Part shown: positions 63,071 to 64,000 of the stretch, one piece after another
Position numbering within the stretch: the stretch's first letter is position 1
How the letters are laid out: every line of letters starts with the position of its first letter
From: Peribacillus cavernae
GTDB lineage: Bacteria > Bacillota > Bacilli > Bacillales > DSM-1321
Assembly (NCBI RefSeq): GCF_003989135.1
Contig: NZ_RYZZ01000014.1
Location: 18,301-82,300, forward strand
Direction of reading: 5' to 3'
DNA: 64,000 bases
The notes under the pieces: generated by a model
Told to the model about the DNA's origin: nothing
The model's input: only the letters and a program-made list of their open reading frames with translations
Database searches by the model: none
Translations under genes and position numbers: made by a program

Positions 63071-63862
63071 ATGAATAGCCAATTTTATTTTATTAATGCT
63101 TTTACTAAAGAAGAATTTAAAGGAAATCCTGCAGCAATCGTTTTCTTGAGAGAGAAAAGATCAGAAGAGTGGATGAAATCCTTAGCAAACGAACTCAATC
63201 AACCCATCACCACTTTTATTACAATAAAAGATGCAAATAGCTATCAGCTTAGATGGTTCACACCCACTAAAGAGATTGATTTATGTGGGCATGGTACATT
63301 AGGGGCTGCTCACATTCTGTGGAGTGAGGGTTTTTCCTCATCCAAATCAACAATTAACTTTTATACTCAATCAGGCCTCCTTCGAACTGAGCTATCAAAA
63401 CAGCAAATAATTCTGAGACTTAATATAAAAGGATCAACCCAAACAGAAGTGACTGAGAAATTAAAACGTGCTATTGATTTCCCTATAAAAGGTGCTGCTT
63501 GGGCAGAAGACCGGTACATTTTAGAACTGGAAAATCAGGACGTGGTTCATAAAGTAACGCCTAATTTGGAAGCAATTAAAGAAATAGAGGGTCCGGGTAT
63601 AATTATTACCAGTCGTGGATCAGATAAATATGACTTTGTATCAAGGTATTTTGCTCCAAAAATAGGAATTAGCGAAGACTACGTAACTGGCTCTGCACAC
63701 TGCGCATTAGCTTCATATTGGAGTGACCCCTTAAATAAAAAAGAATTTACAGCATATCAAGATTCAAAGCGCGGGGGGGAATTAAAACTAAAGATAAAAG
63801 GAGAAAAAGTTGAGTTAATTGGAGAATGTGTAACTTTACTGAAAGGACATCTATATAAGTAG
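63071..63862 (+). CDS. PhzF-family protein with altered active site
   Basis: This 263-residue PhzF-like (diaminopimelate epimerase fold) protein has FYFINAFTKEEFKGNPAAIV at the start, TPTKEIDLCGHGTLGAAHIL, and the symmetric GISEDYVTGSAHCALASYWS. In PhzF and most relatives the catalytic Glu lies in NLSET(A/T)F. Here the aligned segment is NELNQPITTFITI, with Ile at the Glu position. It therefore may not isomerise the usual substrates. The start at 63071 follows AGGGGTGGGGG; an in-frame upstream ATG overlaps the TrmO fragment and is rejected. The C-terminus is complete. Confidence 0.82.
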   Translation: MNSQFYFINAFTKEEFKGNPAAIVFLREKRSEEWMKSLANELNQPITTFITIKDANSYQLRWFTPTKEIDLCGHGTLGAAHILWSEGFSSSKSTINFYTQSGLLRTELSKQQIILRLNIKGSTQTEVTEKLKRAIDFPIKGAAWAEDRYILELENQDVVHKVTPNLEAIKEIEGPGIIITSRGSDKYDFVSRYFAPKIGISEDYVTGSAHCALASYWSDPLNKKEFTAYQDSKRGGELKLKIKGEKVELIGECVTLLKGHLYK

Positions 63863-64000
63863 TTGATCCTCTGCAATCGGGCCATATAATTGAGTAAGGG
63901 AAGGGATTATTCATTATTAAATCGAAGTTGATTAGAGGATGTAATTTCTTTTAGCAATCAGAACATGTATTTAAACAAGAAATTTGCTTGACGTTGAAAT

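Overview
The window looks like chromosomal DNA of a low-GC, endospore-forming Bacillaceae species. The evidence is AGGAGG-type ribosome binding sites, frequent TTG/GTG starts, an alpha/beta small acid-soluble spore protein, two TPP riboswitches, a RocR-controlled arginine pathway, a pgsBCA poly-gamma-glutamate locus and several B. subtilis gene pairs (adaA-adaB, nuc-comJ, ykoN/P/Q, fetAB). The genus cannot be fixed from sequence alone; a relative of Bacillus such as Neobacillus, Mesobacillus or Peribacillus is plausible. No rRNA, tRNA, CRISPR array or prophage was seen.

Layout. 0-4 kb is a decay zone: a broken IS1634-type transposase, an ArsR remnant beside an intact SRPBCC gene, and wrecks of GNAT, DUF3995 and PHP-like genes. 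3.9-5.8 kb holds a Vga-type ABC-F antibiotic resistance gene on the minus strand, preceded by what appears to be a complete attenuator (promoter, 8-residue leader peptide, competing hairpins, terminator). 5.9-8.0 kb has a secreted depolymerase-like hydrolase and IS3/alcohol dehydrogenase debris. 8.1-14.3 kb is thiamine synthesis: thiC on the minus strand diverges from tenI-thiO-thiS-thiG-thiF, each arm with its own TPP riboswitch and terminator. 14.4-17 kb carries alkylation repair (adaA-adaB) and a competence nuclease with its inhibitor (nuc-comJ). 18-19.2 kb is a repeat-bearing gap.

19.2-25.4 kb is the poly-gamma-glutamate locus: pgsB-pgsC-pgsA, a CapD-type gamma-glutamyltransferase, a small PgsE/CapE-like protein, and a convergent PgdS-type hydrolase with three NlpC/P60 repeats. 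Then come a self-controlled Mta-like MerR regulator, the FetAB ABC transporter, and a redox group (SDR, old yellow enzyme, NmrA-like). 34.3-38.8 kb is arginine/ornithine catabolism: rocR, RocR binding sites, a sigma-54 promoter, a rocA reduced to 68 codons by an internal in-frame deletion, rocD and rocF. 39.7-45 kb is glycolate oxidation (glcF, glcD, a GntR regulator with two palindromic operators) facing an MFS carboxylate transporter that has a cre-like site.

45-64 kb is accessory: VOC and GNAT proteins, a frameshifted zinc dehydrogenase, a rearranged ykoP/ykoQ/ykoN cluster, a Gly/Tyr/Arg-rich small protein, a quinone reductase and DedA pair, a SASP gene, a YhfH-type mini-protein, DUF421 and DUF2254 membrane proteins, a lipid kinase, the tRNA hydroxylase TrhO, a 14-helix drug exporter, a YtxH protein, and a PhzF-family protein that seems to lack the catalytic glutamate. 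I did not find a wholly new system. The most informative loci are the vga attenuator, the deleted rocA, the CapD plus PgdS capsule layout, and a 20-bp palindrome present at two distant loci.
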